From contig CAWDDF010000007.1 of NCBI GenBank assembly GCA_963801035.1, forward strand, positions 620,001-684,000: DNA of 64,000 nucleotides, read 5' to 3'. Under the pieces are notes generated by a model that was given only the letters and a program-made list of their open reading frames with translations, had not been told where the DNA came from and ran no database searches. Positions 34,942 through 43,639 of the stretch are shown here, one piece after another. Position numbers and translations under genes: made by a program. The first letter of the stretch is position 1, and each line of letters starts with the position of its first letter. This DNA comes from JACCZX01 sp963801035 (GTDB taxonomy: Bacteria; Pseudomonadota; Gammaproteobacteria; Burkholderiales; Burkholderiaceae_F).

Positions 34942-36393
34942 TCAGATAACCATTAAGTCGACGAACTCGTGCACGGGCGTGGAGGCCAGACGCTTCGAGT
35001 CCATGCACAGCTCAAGAATCGCATCGGCCTGCTTGTCAGGAAACACTCGCGCCAAGTTCCTCTTGAACTTCTCCACCAGCAGTGGAATGCCTTCCTTGCG
35101 ACGTCGCTTGTGCCCGATCGGGTACTCGACGATAACTTCCTTCAGCTTCTTGCCATCGGCCAGCTCGACCGTCAATGCGTTCGCGATCGAACGCTTGCTG
35201 GGGTCGAGATAGTCCTTCGTAAATTGCTTGTCTTCGACGCACGTGATCTTGTCGCGCAGCACATCGATACGCGGATCGGAAGCAACGTCGTTTTCGTAGT
35301 CTTCAGCGGTCAAGCGACCGAAGATCAGCGGCACGGCCACCATGTACTGGATGCAGTGATCGCGATCGGCAGGATTATCAAGCGGCCCCTTTTTGTCGAT
35401 GATGCGGATGCACGCTTCGTGCGTACGAATCGTGATCTTCTTGATGTCGTCGGCGGTTTTGCCCAGGTTCTTTAACTGACCGTGCAGCGTCATCGCGGCT
35501 TCGACCGCGGTCTGCGAATGGAACTCGGCGGGAAACGAGATCTTGAACAGGATGTGCTCCATCACGTACGAACCGTACGGGCGCTGAAATGTGAACGGCT
35601 TTCCCTTGAACAGCACGTCGTAGAAGCCCCATGTCTTCGCTGTCAGCACCGACGGATAACCCATTTCACCGGTTTTGGCGATCAATGCAAGGCGCACCGC
35701 GCGCGAGGTCGCGTCACCCGCCGCCCAGCTCTTGCGCGATCCGGTGTTCGGTGAGTGTCGATAGGTGCGCAGGGCCTGACCATCGACCCACGCCAGCGAG
35801 ACGGCATTGATGATTTCGTCGCGCGTCAGGCCGAGCATTTGCGCAACAACTGCTGTCGAGGCGACCTTAACCAGGACCACATGGTCGAGACCGACCTTGT
35901 TGAAGGAGTTCTCGAGCGCGATACATCCTTGAATCTCGTGTGCCTTGATCATCGCCGTCAACACATCATTGACAATCAAAGGCGCCTTGCCCGATGCGGC
36001 GGCATTGCGCGACAACCAGTCTGCAGTGGCAAGAATCCCGCCGAGGTTGTCAGAAGGATGTCCCCATTCGGCCGCGAGCCACGTGTCGTTGAAATCGAGC
36101 CATCGGATCATCGCGCCGATATCGAATGCGGCTTTGACCGGGTCCAGCTGGAACTGGGTGCCGGGTACCTTGGCACCGTTCGGCACCAGCGTGCCCTGCA
36201 CGATCGGACCCAGCATCTTGGTACACGCCGGAAATTCGAGCGCTTCGAATCCGCATCCCAGCGTGTCCATCAGGCAATAGCGCGCCGTTTCGTAAGCGTC
36301 CTTGCTCTTGACCTTGTACTTCGTGACGTAATCGACGATGTCGACCAGGACCTTGTCCGGCTTCGGACGAACGTTGCTGATGTGGCTGCTCAT
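34942..36393 (-). CDS. prpD: 2-methylcitrate dehydratase (MmgE/PrpD family)
   Basis: Dehydrates 2-methylcitrate to 2-methylaconitate in propionate catabolism. 483 residues. LMDTLGCGFEAL, RWLDFNDTWLAAEWGHPSDNLGGI, HEIQGCIALENSFNKVGLDHV and SFPAEFHSQTAVEAA fit PrpD rather than other MmgE/PrpD proteins. It sits between a methylcitrate synthase two genes upstream and aconitase downstream. No methylisocitrate lyase (prpB) is in the window, so the cycle must be completed elsewhere. Confidence 0.94.
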   Translation of the reverse strand: MSSHISNVRPKPDKVLVDIVDYVTKYKVKSKDAYETARYCLMDTLGCGFEALEFPACTKMLGPIVQGTLVPNGAKVPGTQFQLDPVKAAFDIGAMIRWLDFNDTWLAAEWGHPSDNLGGILATADWLSRNAAASGKAPLIVNDVLTAMIKAHEIQGCIALENSFNKVGLDHVVLVKVASTAVVAQMLGLTRDEIINAVSLAWVDGQALRTYRHSPNTGSRKSWAAGDATSRAVRLALIAKTGEMGYPSVLTAKTWGFYDVLFKGKPFTFQRPYGSYVMEHILFKISFPAEFHSQTAVEAAMTLHGQLKNLGKTADDIKKITIRTHEACIRIIDKKGPLDNPADRDHCIQYMVAVPLIFGRLTAEDYENDVASDPRIDVLRDKITCVEDKQFTKDYLDPSKRSIANALTVELADGKKLKEVIVEYPIGHKRRRKEGIPLLVEKFKRNLARVFPDKQADAILELCMDSKRLASTPVHEFVDLMVI

Positions 36394-36407
36394 TGCGAAT
36401 GATGTGA

Positions 36408-36773
36408 TTATTTTTTTGACTGGGTTTTGGCGTCAGGTCGACTCGGTACCTTCAGACGACAAGTGATCGGCTCGGTGAGCAGCGGATCGAACGTCAGCTG
36501 TCCTTCGTCGCCGTTGGTGTGCCAGACGACCTTGCCATCCTTACTCACGTAACGGGAGCCCGAGACAGCGGGTGCGGATGCCACTTCGACGCGGCTGCCG
36601 ATGTACGTCAGCTGCGCGGCGCCCTCGGGGCGGCGCGGGTGTGCGTTAAACCGCAGGATGCGCCCGTTGTCGCACAGCCAATCGGTCGTGAAGCTGCGGG
36701 TCGGTGCGGTGTTGCTGGCCTGCGCCAACGGCAACACAAGCCAAATCGCAAACGCGATCAAGGCGGATCTCAT
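36408..36773 (-). CDS. MliC-like exported protein (putative lysozyme inhibitor fold)
   Basis: 121 residues. A signal peptide (MRSALIAFAIWLVLPLAQA) precedes a small domain with a conserved Cys pair (WLCDNGRI and PITCRL), LTYIGSRVEV, SGSRYVSKDGKVVWHTNGDEGQLTF and a polar Lys-rich tail. This pattern matches the MliC/PliC C-type lysozyme inhibitor family. It is wedged between prpC (4-bp ATGA-type overlap) and prpD, an odd place for a cell-envelope protein, but it must be cotranscribed. Function is inferred from the fold family only. Confidence 0.72.
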   Translation of the reverse strand: MRSALIAFAIWLVLPLAQASNTAPTRSFTTDWLCDNGRILRFNAHPRRPEGAAQLTYIGSRVEVASAPAVSGSRYVSKDGKVVWHTNGDEGQLTFDPLLTEPITCRLKVPSRPDAKTQSKK

Positions 36774-37936
36774 TGCCGCTGCTCGATCGGCACGAATTTC
36801 AGATCTTCGGGCCCGACGTAATTCGCACTCGGCCGAATGATCTTGTTATCGATGCGCTGCTCGATCACGTGTGCACTCCAGCCGCTGGTGCGCGCGATGA
36901 CGAACAGCGGCGTGAACATCGCGGTCGGAACGCCCATCATGTGATAGCTGGTTGCGCTGTACCAGTCGAGATTCGGGAACATCTTTTTCTCGCGCATCAT
37001 CACCTGCTCGACACGCGCAGAAATGTCGAACAATTTCATGTTGCCCGCGTCGGCAGACAGCGCGCGTGCCACTTCCTTGATGATTTCGTTGCGCGGATCG
37101 GCGACCGTATAAACAGGGTGACCGAACCCGATGATCACCTGCTTGTCGGCCACGCGCCTGACGATGTCCTGCTCGGCGTCGGCGGGATTGTCGTACCGGC
37201 CGATCGTGTCGAACGCAAATTCGTTGGCTCCGCCGTGCTTCGGGCCCTTTAGCGCGCCGATAGCTGCTGTGATGGCCGAGTACATGTCGCTGCCAGTCCC
37301 CGCGACGACGCGCGCCGTAAATGTGGACGCATTGAATTCGTGCTCGGCGTACAGGTTAAGCGACGTATGCATCGCGCGGACCCACAAGTCCGATGGCGAT
37401 CGCCCGTGCAGCAGGTGCAGGAAGTGTCCGCCAATCGAATCGTCCTCGGTCTCGACGTCGATGCGACGCCCCGAGTGCGAGAAGTGGTACCAGTAAAGCA
37501 GCATGGAGCCGAACGAGGCCAGCAAGCGGTCCGCGATGTCGCGCGCTTCGGCGAGCTTGTGCTCGGGCCCTTCGGGCAACACCGAGCCGAGTGCCGAGCA
37601 CGCGGTGCGCATCACATCCATCGGATGCGTATTGGCCGGCACCGCTTCGAGTATGCGTTGAACCGCCGCCGGGATAGCGCGCAGGCTCTTCAGCTTGCGC
37701 TTGTAGGCGGCGAGTTCCGATGAGGTCGGAAGCTTGGCGTGGACCAGCAAGTAGGCGATCTCTTCGAACTCGCAGCGCGCCGCGATGTCGAGAATGTCGT
37801 AACCGCGATAGTGCAGGTCGTTGCCGGTGCGGCCGACCGTGCATAGCGCTGTGTTGCCGGCGACGACGCCGGATAACGCAACCGATTTCTTCGGCTTCAA
37901 CGCAGCGGTCCCAGAAACGGCTGGAAGGTCGTTCAT
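36770..37936 (-). CDS. prpC: 2-methylcitrate synthase
   Basis: Condenses propionyl-CoA with oxaloacetate. 388 residues. The short citrate-synthase fold with catalytic His in NLYAEHEFNAS, His in GPKHGGANE and Asp in PNLDWYSA. The opening GVVAGNTALCTVGRTGNDLHYRGYDI and the absence of the N-terminal extension of GltA identify PrpC. A true GltA is encoded at 43640. It lies 9 bp downstream of mdh and overlaps the next gene. Confidence 0.94.
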   Translation of the reverse strand: MNDLPAVSGTAALKPKKSVALSGVVAGNTALCTVGRTGNDLHYRGYDILDIAARCEFEEIAYLLVHAKLPTSSELAAYKRKLKSLRAIPAAVQRILEAVPANTHPMDVMRTACSALGSVLPEGPEHKLAEARDIADRLLASFGSMLLYWYHFSHSGRRIDVETEDDSIGGHFLHLLHGRSPSDLWVRAMHTSLNLYAEHEFNASTFTARVVAGTGSDMYSAITAAIGALKGPKHGGANEFAFDTIGRYDNPADAEQDIVRRVADKQVIIGFGHPVYTVADPRNEIIKEVARALSADAGNMKLFDISARVEQVMMREKKMFPNLDWYSATSYHMMGVPTAMFTPLFVIARTSGWSAHVIEQRIDNKIIRPSANYVGPEDLKFVPIEQRQ

Positions 37937-37945
37937 CGCGGGTGT

Positions 37946-38932
37946 CTACCCCAGAAGCTGCGCAACACCGTCGCGCTCTTCCAACAGCTCTTTCAACGTC
38001 GCGTCCATTTTCTGCCGCGAGAAGTCGTCGATCTCGAGACCCTTGACGACCTCATACGAGCCACTCGTACACACGCACGGCACGCCGTAGATAATGTCTT
38101 GCGGAATGCCGTAGCCGCCGTCAGATGCCACGCCCATCGTGACCCAACGTCCGGCGGTGCCGGAAATCCAGTCCCGCACGTGATCGATCGCCGCATTGGC
38201 GGCCGATGCGGCCGACGATAGCCCGCGCGCTTCGATGATTGCAGCGCCGCGCTTGCCAACAGTCGGAATGTAGGTATCCCGATACCACGTGTCATCGATC
38301 ATCGCCTTAGCAGGCTTGCCGTCGATCGTCGCGAATCGCACGTCCGGATACATCGTCGGCGAGTGGTTGCCCCAGACGATCAACTTCTCAATCGACGACA
38401 CCGGCTTTGCCGTCTTCGCCGCGAGTTGCGACAACGCGCGATTGTGATCGAGTCGCATCATCGCGGTGAAGCTTGTTTTCGGAAGTGACGGTGCAGACTT
38501 CATCGCGATATACGCGTTGGTATTCGCAGGATTGCCGACGACGAGCACCTTCACGCTGCGCTTCGCCGAGCGATCGAGCGCTTTACCCTGAGCTGTGAAG
38601 ATCTGGGCATTGGCAGCCAGCAGATCCTTGCGCTCCATGCCAGGCCCGCGCGGCCGCGCTCCCACGAGCAGCGCGATATCGGCGTCCTTGAACGCGGCGC
38701 CTGGATCGCTATACGCCTGCATTCCCGAGAGCAGGGGAAACGCGCAATCCTCCAATTCCATCATCACGCCCTTGAGCGCTTTTTGCGCTTTCTCGTCGGG
38801 GATCTCGAGCAGCTGCAGATCGATCGGCTGGTCCTTGCCGAGCATTTCTCCAGACGCGATGCGAAACAGCAATGAGTAGCCGATCTGCCCGGCGGCACCG
38901 GTGACGGCGACACGAACGGGAGATTTATTCAT
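37946..38932 (-). CDS. mdh: Malate dehydrogenase
   Basis: NAD-dependent oxidation of malate to oxaloacetate. 328 residues. TGAAGQIGYSLLFRIASGEMLG is the dinucleotide-binding opening of the cytosolic-type MDH found in Burkholderiales. The substrate Arg cluster is in GARPRGPGMERKDLL, and the catalytic His is in IVWGNHSPTMYPD. First gene of the minus-strand run mdh-prpC-mliC-prpD-acnA and divergent from the gntR gene, with a 160-bp shared control region. Confidence 0.95.
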   Translation of the reverse strand: MNKSPVRVAVTGAAGQIGYSLLFRIASGEMLGKDQPIDLQLLEIPDEKAQKALKGVMMELEDCAFPLLSGMQAYSDPGAAFKDADIALLVGARPRGPGMERKDLLAANAQIFTAQGKALDRSAKRSVKVLVVGNPANTNAYIAMKSAPSLPKTSFTAMMRLDHNRALSQLAAKTAKPVSSIEKLIVWGNHSPTMYPDVRFATIDGKPAKAMIDDTWYRDTYIPTVGKRGAAIIEARGLSSAASAANAAIDHVRDWISGTAGRWVTMGVASDGGYGIPQDIIYGVPCVCTSGSYEVVKGLEIDDFSRQKMDATLKELLEERDGVAQLLG

Positions 38933-39038
38933 GACCGCGTTCTCCGATGGAATCGTTGTTCCGCATTAGGTGAAACAGCAAGACCGCTAGCGGGGGCGGC
39001 GAGCAGTCTACTGCAAAAGACCCGATTGGTACGACAAG

Positions 39039-39050
39039 TCTTATATAAGA
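39039..39050. promoter_or_regulatory. Palindrome TCTTATATAAGA, candidate GntR operator
   Basis: A perfect 12-bp palindrome in the 160-bp region between the divergent mdh and gntR starts, in the only AT-rich stretch of that gap. Size, symmetry and position fit an operator for the adjacent GntR/HutC-type regulator, controlling both directions. This is inference from position, with no second copy seen in the window. Confidence 0.45.
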
Positions 39051-39092
39051 TAGATGATGATATTGTAGGACTCTTTGTGGTGAAATGGAACG

Positions 39093-39848
39093 ATGTCTAC
39101 CGTTGCCAAGGATGTCGATCCCGCCAGCCAGGCGGCTGTATACGCGCCGCTGTATCGGCAGATCAAAGAGCTGATCGTGCAGGGGCTGCAGCGCGGCGAA
39201 TGGAAGCCTGGCGAGATGATCCCGAGCGAGGTTGACCTCGCGGCGCGATTTCAAGTCAGCCAAGGAACGGTGCGCAAGGCTGTCGACGAGCTGTCGACCG
39301 AAAATCTGCTGGTGCGGCGGCAAGGCAAGGGTACCTTCGTTGCCACACACCACGAACCGCGTGCGCAATTCCGATTTCTGCGCGTGGTGCCTGATGACCA
39401 CGAGCCAACCCCAGCCACGAGTACCTACCTTGACTGCAAACGAACGCGAGCGACTGGCGAGATCGCGCGGCATCTCGCCGTCCGGCCCAGTGACCCCGTG
39501 GTGTATCTGCGTCGGCTACTGAGCTTCGAGGGCACGCCGGTCGTGCTGGATGAAATCTGGCTTCCCGGCAATCTATTCAAGAAGCTGACGGCCGAGCGGC
39601 TTGCCGACTACAAAGGCCCGCTTTACGGCCTGTTTGAAAGCGAATTTGGAACACGCATGATCCGGGCCGATGAGCGCATACGGGCCGTTGCTGCAACGAC
39701 CGATGCGGCCAAACATTTAAAAGTCGCTACTGGCTCACCGCTGCTACTGGTTGAGCGCGTCTCGTACACGTACGGTGAGCGCCCGGTGGAGGTCAGGCGT
39801 GGGCTATCGGTCACGGAGCGGCACCACTATCGCAACACCCTGAGCTGA
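39093..39848 (+). CDS. GntR/HutC-family transcriptional regulator
   Basis: 251 residues. An N-terminal winged helix (IPSEVDLAARFQVSQGTVRKAVDELSTENLLVRRQGKGTFV) is followed by a UTRA ligand-binding domain (about 90-245; VYLRRLLSFEGTPVVLDEIWLP, LLLVERVSYTYGERPVEVRRG). It is divergent from mdh and directly upstream of sdhCDAB and gltA, so it probably adjusts the TCA cycle to a carboxylate signal. The ligand is unknown. Confidence 0.88.
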   Translation: MSTVAKDVDPASQAAVYAPLYRQIKELIVQGLQRGEWKPGEMIPSEVDLAARFQVSQGTVRKAVDELSTENLLVRRQGKGTFVATHHEPRAQFRFLRVVPDDHEPTPATSTYLDCKRTRATGEIARHLAVRPSDPVVYLRRLLSFEGTPVVLDEIWLPGNLFKKLTAERLADYKGPLYGLFESEFGTRMIRADERIRAVAATTDAAKHLKVATGSPLLLVERVSYTYGERPVEVRRGLSVTERHHYRNTLS

Positions 39849-39864
39849 GGGTTGCTGCCCGTTC

Positions 39865-39895
39865 GACCGATTTGGTTCAGTGCAGCAATTCGGTC
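39865..39895 (+). promoter_or_regulatory. Inverted repeat GACCGA-N19-TCGGTC upstream of sdhC
   Basis: Two 6-nt arms (39865-39870 and 39890-39895), extendable with one mismatch, lie in the 88-bp gntR-sdhC gap. They could form a leader hairpin or an operator. The evidence is weak because short inverted repeats arise by chance in GC-rich DNA. Confidence 0.2.
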
Positions 39896-39936
39896 AGAAT
39901 ACTGGTCGCGAAGCCTTTTAAAACCCACGGCCATTG

Positions 39937-40353
39937 ATGAGCAGCTTTACCGCAGAAAAAGAGCCAAGGCCGAAGTTTCGTAACCTTAACTTTCCGTTGC
40001 TACTGTCGTACCGCCTGCCGCTGCCCGGCGTCGTGTCGATCATGCATCGGATCAGTGGCGCGGCGCTGTTCCTGATGTTGCCGCTGCTGCTGTGGCTGTT
40101 CGACTTGAGCCTGATGTCCGAGCTGAGTTTTGAGCGGCTGCGCGGCATCACATCCAACTTTTTCTTCAAATTGTTGCTGGTGTTTTTGATCTGGGGTTTC
40201 TTACATCACCTCGTCGCCGGGATTCGCTATTTGCTGCTCGATCTGCACGTGGGCATTGACCTGAAATCCGCGCGCGCCGGCGCGATCGTGGTTTATGCGG
40301 TCAGCTTGCCACTGGCGTTCATCGCGTCATTGAAGATCTTTGGGGTTTTCTGA
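39937..40353 (+). CDS. sdhC: Succinate dehydrogenase cytochrome b556 subunit
   Basis: Membrane anchor of complex II, binding heme b and ubiquinone. 138 residues with three hydrophobic helices. The SdhC motif RPKFRNLNFPLLLSYRLPLPGVVSIMHRISG carries the quinone-site Ser and Arg, and the heme-ligand His is in FLHHLVAGIRYLLLD. The ATG at 39937 is used; a TTG 3 bp upstream is also in frame. The stop overlaps sdhD. Confidence 0.94.
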   Translation: MSSFTAEKEPRPKFRNLNFPLLLSYRLPLPGVVSIMHRISGAALFLMLPLLLWLFDLSLMSELSFERLRGITSNFFFKLLLVFLIWGFLHHLVAGIRYLLLDLHVGIDLKSARAGAIVVYAVSLPLAFIASLKIFGVF

Positions 40354-40721
40354 TGGTGCGCACGGTCTCCGGCATCGGTTCCAAGCGCCTCGTCGTCGGT
40401 GCTCATTACGGGTTGGCAGGGTTTATCGGCCAACGCGTGACGTCGATCGTGTTGACGCTGTGGATATTCCTGGTCGGCGTCAGCATGCTGTTCGGCCCTC
40501 TGTCCTACGACACCTGGGCAGCGCTGTTTGCGCCTTTGTGGATGAAGATCGTCACGCTGATCGCGCTGTTTTCTTTGCTGTATCACGCGTGGATCGGCAT
40601 GCGAAATATCTGGATGGACTATATCCAGCCCGTATGGGTCCGGTTGTCTCTTGAAACGATCACGATCCTTTGGCTCATCGCCTGCGGCGTGTGGTCGGTT
40701 CAGATTCTGTGGCGCGTATGA
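40353..40721 (+). CDS. sdhD: Succinate dehydrogenase hydrophobic anchor subunit SdhD
   Basis: Second membrane anchor of complex II. 122 residues, three helices. The heme-ligand His is in LLYHAWIGMRNIWMDYIQP, where the Asp-Tyr pair of the quinone site is also visible. It begins with ATG overlapping the sdhC stop. The 82 bp to sdhA hold a copy of the small palindromic repeat. Confidence 0.93.
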   Translation: MVRTVSGIGSKRLVVGAHYGLAGFIGQRVTSIVLTLWIFLVGVSMLFGPLSYDTWAALFAPLWMKIVTLIALFSLLYHAWIGMRNIWMDYIQPVWVRLSLETITILWLIACGVWSVQILWRV

Positions 40722-40750
40722 AAAGACCCGATGGCGCCTCTCTTCGGTCG

Positions 40751-40795
40751 CTGCCCCCCGAGGGGGCGCGTCAGTACCTTGGGGCGGCCCGGCGG
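40751..40795 (-). repeat. Burkholderiales-type small palindromic repeat, copy B
   Basis: Reverse-orientation copy of the repeat at 2461-2526. Read on the minus strand it begins with the same 19-nt CCGCCGGGCCGCCCCAAGG and has the CCCCTCGGGGGGCAGCG second half. It fills most of the sdhD-sdhA gap and ends 8 bp before the sdhA ATG. It has no coding content. Confidence 0.75.
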
Positions 40796-40803
40796 TGCTG
40801 ACG

Positions 40804-42575
40804 ATGGCCACGACAACTATCTCGCGCCGCAGATTCGATGCTGTCATCGTCGGTGCCGGCGGCGCGGGCATGCGCTGCTCACTACAACTTGCGAACGCGG
40901 GCCTGAACGTGGCCGTGCTGTCAAAGGTCTTTCCCACCCGCTCGCATACGGTTGCCGCACAGGGCGGAATCGGCGCATCGCTCGGCAACATGACCGAGGA
41001 CAACTGGCTATGGCACATGTTCGACACCGTCAAGGGGTCGGACTATCTTGGCGACCAGGATGCGATCGAGTTCATGTGTCGAGAGGCGCCGCACGTTGTC
41101 TACGAGCTCGAGCACTTTGGGATGCCGTTCGATCGCAATCCTGACGGCACGATTTATCAGCGCCCGTTCGGCGGGCATTCTGCTCATTTTGGCGAAAAGC
41201 CGGTGCCACGGGCGTGCGCTGCCGCCGATCGCACCGGCCACGCGATGCTGCATACGCTGTATCAGCGCAACCTCGCGTCGCACACGCGGTTCTTTGTCGA
41301 GTGGATGGCGCTCGACCTGATTCGCAACGCGGACGGCGAAGTGGTCGGCGTAATTGCGCTCGAGATGGAAACCGGCGAGCCGATGATTTTCGAATCGAAG
41401 GTGACCGTGCTGGCCACTGGAGGCGCCGGTCGAATCTTCGAGGCGTCGACCAATGCGTATATCTGCACCGGTGACGGCCTCGGGCTTGCGGCACGTGCCG
41501 GACTGCCACTCGAAGATATGGAGTTCTGGCAGTTTCACCCGAGTGCGGTGGCTGGAGTGGGGGTGCTGATTACCGAAGGCGTGCGAGGCGAGGGTGGGAT
41601 TCTGCTTAACTGCAACGGCGAGCGATTCATGGAGCGCTACGCGCCGACGCTCAAAGATCTGGCGCCGCGCGATTTCGTCTCTCGCTCGATGGACCAGGAG
41701 ATCAAGGAAGGGCGCGGCTGCGGTCCGAACAAGGACTATGTGCTGCTGAAGCTCGATCACCTTGGCGCCGAAACGATCATGAAGCGGCTGCCGTCGATCC
41801 GCGAGATTGCAATCAAATTTGCGAATGTCGATCCGATCAAGGAGCCGATTCCGGTAGTGCCGACGATCCACTATCAGATGGGCGGTATTCCGACCAATTA
41901 CTTCGGACAGGTGGTCGCACCGAGGGGGGCGACCCGAACGCCGTTGTCGAAGGTTTGTATGCGATCGGCGAATGCGCGTGCGTCAGCGTGCATGGTGCAA
42001 ATCGCTTGGGTACGAACTCGCTGCTCGATCTGCTGGTTTTCGGGCGAGCCGCAGGTAATCACATCATTGAGCACAAGGCGGGTGCGGGCGCCCACAGGAG
42101 CTTTCCGGCAGACGGCGGCGCGGCGACGATGGCGCGCCTCGCAGCGCTCGACGCGGCCACTAGCGGAGAGCGCGTGCAGGATGTCGCGAACGACATCCGG
42201 CGAACCATGCAGGCACACTGTGGTGTGTTTCGAACCGGGCCGTTGCTGCAGGAGGGCGTGCGCAAGATCATGGCGCTCGAGGAGCGGGCGCGCCATGTTT
42301 TCATCGACGACAAGTCCAAGGTTTTCAATACCGCGCGGATCGAGGCGCTGGAGCTCGAGAACCTGGTCGAGACTGCCAAGGCAACGATCGTTTCTGCCGC
42401 AACACGAACCGAAAGCCGCGGCGCACACTCGCGCGATGATTATCCGGAGCGCGACGATGTGAACTGGCTCAAGCACACGTTGCACTATTCAAACGGCAAT
42501 CGCGTCGATTACAAGCCGGTGAATACCAAGCCGCTCACTGTCGACCCATTCGAGCCAAAGCCCAGGACGTTTTAG
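40804..42575 (+). CDS. sdhA: Succinate dehydrogenase flavoprotein subunit, frameshifted in a G run
   Basis: Oxidises succinate to fumarate. The FAD-binding opening DAVIVGAGGAGMRCS, the covalent FAD His48 in FPTRSHTVAAQGG, and the catalytic HPSAVAG and TEGVRGEGGIL are in the first frame. After GGIPTNYFGQVVAPRG the frame is lost at the G6 run 41924-41929. Adding one G restores DPNAVVEGLYAIGECACVSVHGANRLGTNSLLDLLVFGRAAG and the normal C-terminus ending at 42575. I give the reconstructed extent. Either a homopolymer sequencing error or slippage explains it. sdhA is expected to be required in an aerobe. Confidence 0.87.
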
Positions 42576-42588
42576 CAACAGGACAGAC

Positions 42589-43353
42589 ATGACTTCGAGC
42601 ATCACCGCCGCCGATTCGACTCTTGCAACAGCGAGCGAACCGGGCTTGCGCACCGTTCAGTTCGAGATTTACCGCTACGACCCCGACAAGGACAAGCAGC
42701 CGTATATGCAGAAGCTGCAGGTAACGCTGCAGCCCTTCGATCGCATGCTGCTCGATGCGCTGATTCGCATCAAGGCCGAAGTCGACGACAGTTTGTCGCT
42801 GCGCCGTAGTTGCCGTGAAGGCGTGTGTGGTTCCGACGCGATGAACATCAACGGCAAGAACGGCCTCGCCTGTGTGACCAATATGCGCGACCTGAAAGAG
42901 CCGATCGTTTTGCGGCCGATCCCCGGGTTGCCGGTGATTCGGGACCTGATCGTCGACATGTCGCAATTCTTCAAGCAGTACGAATCCATTAAGCCGTATT
43001 TGATCAACGACGAGCCTCCGCCCGAAAAAGAGCGGCTACAGTCGCCGGCCGAGCGCGAAGAACTCAACGGCCTTTACGAGTGCATCCTGTGCGCGTGCTG
43101 CTCGACGGCGTGCCCGTCATTCTGGTGGAATCCCGACAAGTTCGTTGGCCCGGCCGGCTTGTTGCAGGCATATCGCTTCATTGCCGATTCGCGCGACCAG
43201 GCGACCAACGATCGGCTCGACAATTTGAACGATCCATATCGGTTGTTCCGTTGTCACACGATCATGAATTGTGTCGACGTATGCCCGAAAAATCTGAACC
43301 CCACACTGGCGATCGGCAAGATCAAGGAGTTGCTGGTACGGAGGGCGGTGTGA
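42589..43353 (+). CDS. sdhB: Succinate dehydrogenase iron-sulfur subunit
   Basis: Passes electrons from FAD to quinone. 254 residues. The 2Fe-2S cysteines are in SCREGVCGSDAMNINGKNGLAC. The 4Fe-4S and 3Fe-4S cysteines are in ECILCACCSTACPSFWWNP and FRCHTIMNCVDVCPKNLNP. An N-terminal extension of about 20 residues before VQFEIYRY is slightly longer than in E. coli. It overlaps the sdhE start (GTGTGA). Confidence 0.95.
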   Translation: MTSSITAADSTLATASEPGLRTVQFEIYRYDPDKDKQPYMQKLQVTLQPFDRMLLDALIRIKAEVDDSLSLRRSCREGVCGSDAMNINGKNGLACVTNMRDLKEPIVLRPIPGLPVIRDLIVDMSQFFKQYESIKPYLINDEPPPEKERLQSPAEREELNGLYECILCACCSTACPSFWWNPDKFVGPAGLLQAYRFIADSRDQATNDRLDNLNDPYRLFRCHTIMNCVDVCPKNLNPTLAIGKIKELLVRRAV

Positions 43354-43619
43354 TCGCGGACGCCGGTACCTTGTCGTTGGCGCGCCGGCGCTTGCGCTGG
43401 CGCGCACGTCGCGGCCTGCTCGAAAACGATGTGCTGATCACGCGTTTTCTGGATCGCCACGGCGATCGACTGACCAGCGATGAGATGGTGTCGTTCGAGG
43501 CGCTCCTTGACCTCCCTGAGAACGAATTGCTCGATTTGTTGCTTGCGCGCCGGCCGTTGCCTGCCGCGCTCGATATTCCCGACGTGCGGGAAGTGCTGGA
43601 CCGGCTGCGCACCAGCTGA
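43350..43619 (+). CDS. sdhE: FAD assembly factor SdhE
   Basis: Small protein that assists covalent flavinylation of SdhA. 89 residues from a GTG at 43350. The RGxxE motif is RRGLLENDVLITRFLD, followed by DEMVSFEALLDLPENELLDLLL, both family hallmarks. It lies between sdhB and gltA, the standard betaproteobacterial position. A longer frame from 43080 runs inside sdhB and is not real. Confidence 0.9.
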   Translation: MIADAGTLSLARRRLRWRARRGLLENDVLITRFLDRHGDRLTSDEMVSFEALLDLPENELLDLLLARRPLPAALDIPDVREVLDRLRTS

Positions 43620-43639
43620 AGTCAATCAGGACGGAGACC

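Noticed and set aside
36770..37936. Second GltA
   Set aside because: Shorter N-terminus and overall pattern identify methylcitrate synthase; the true type II GltA is at 43640.
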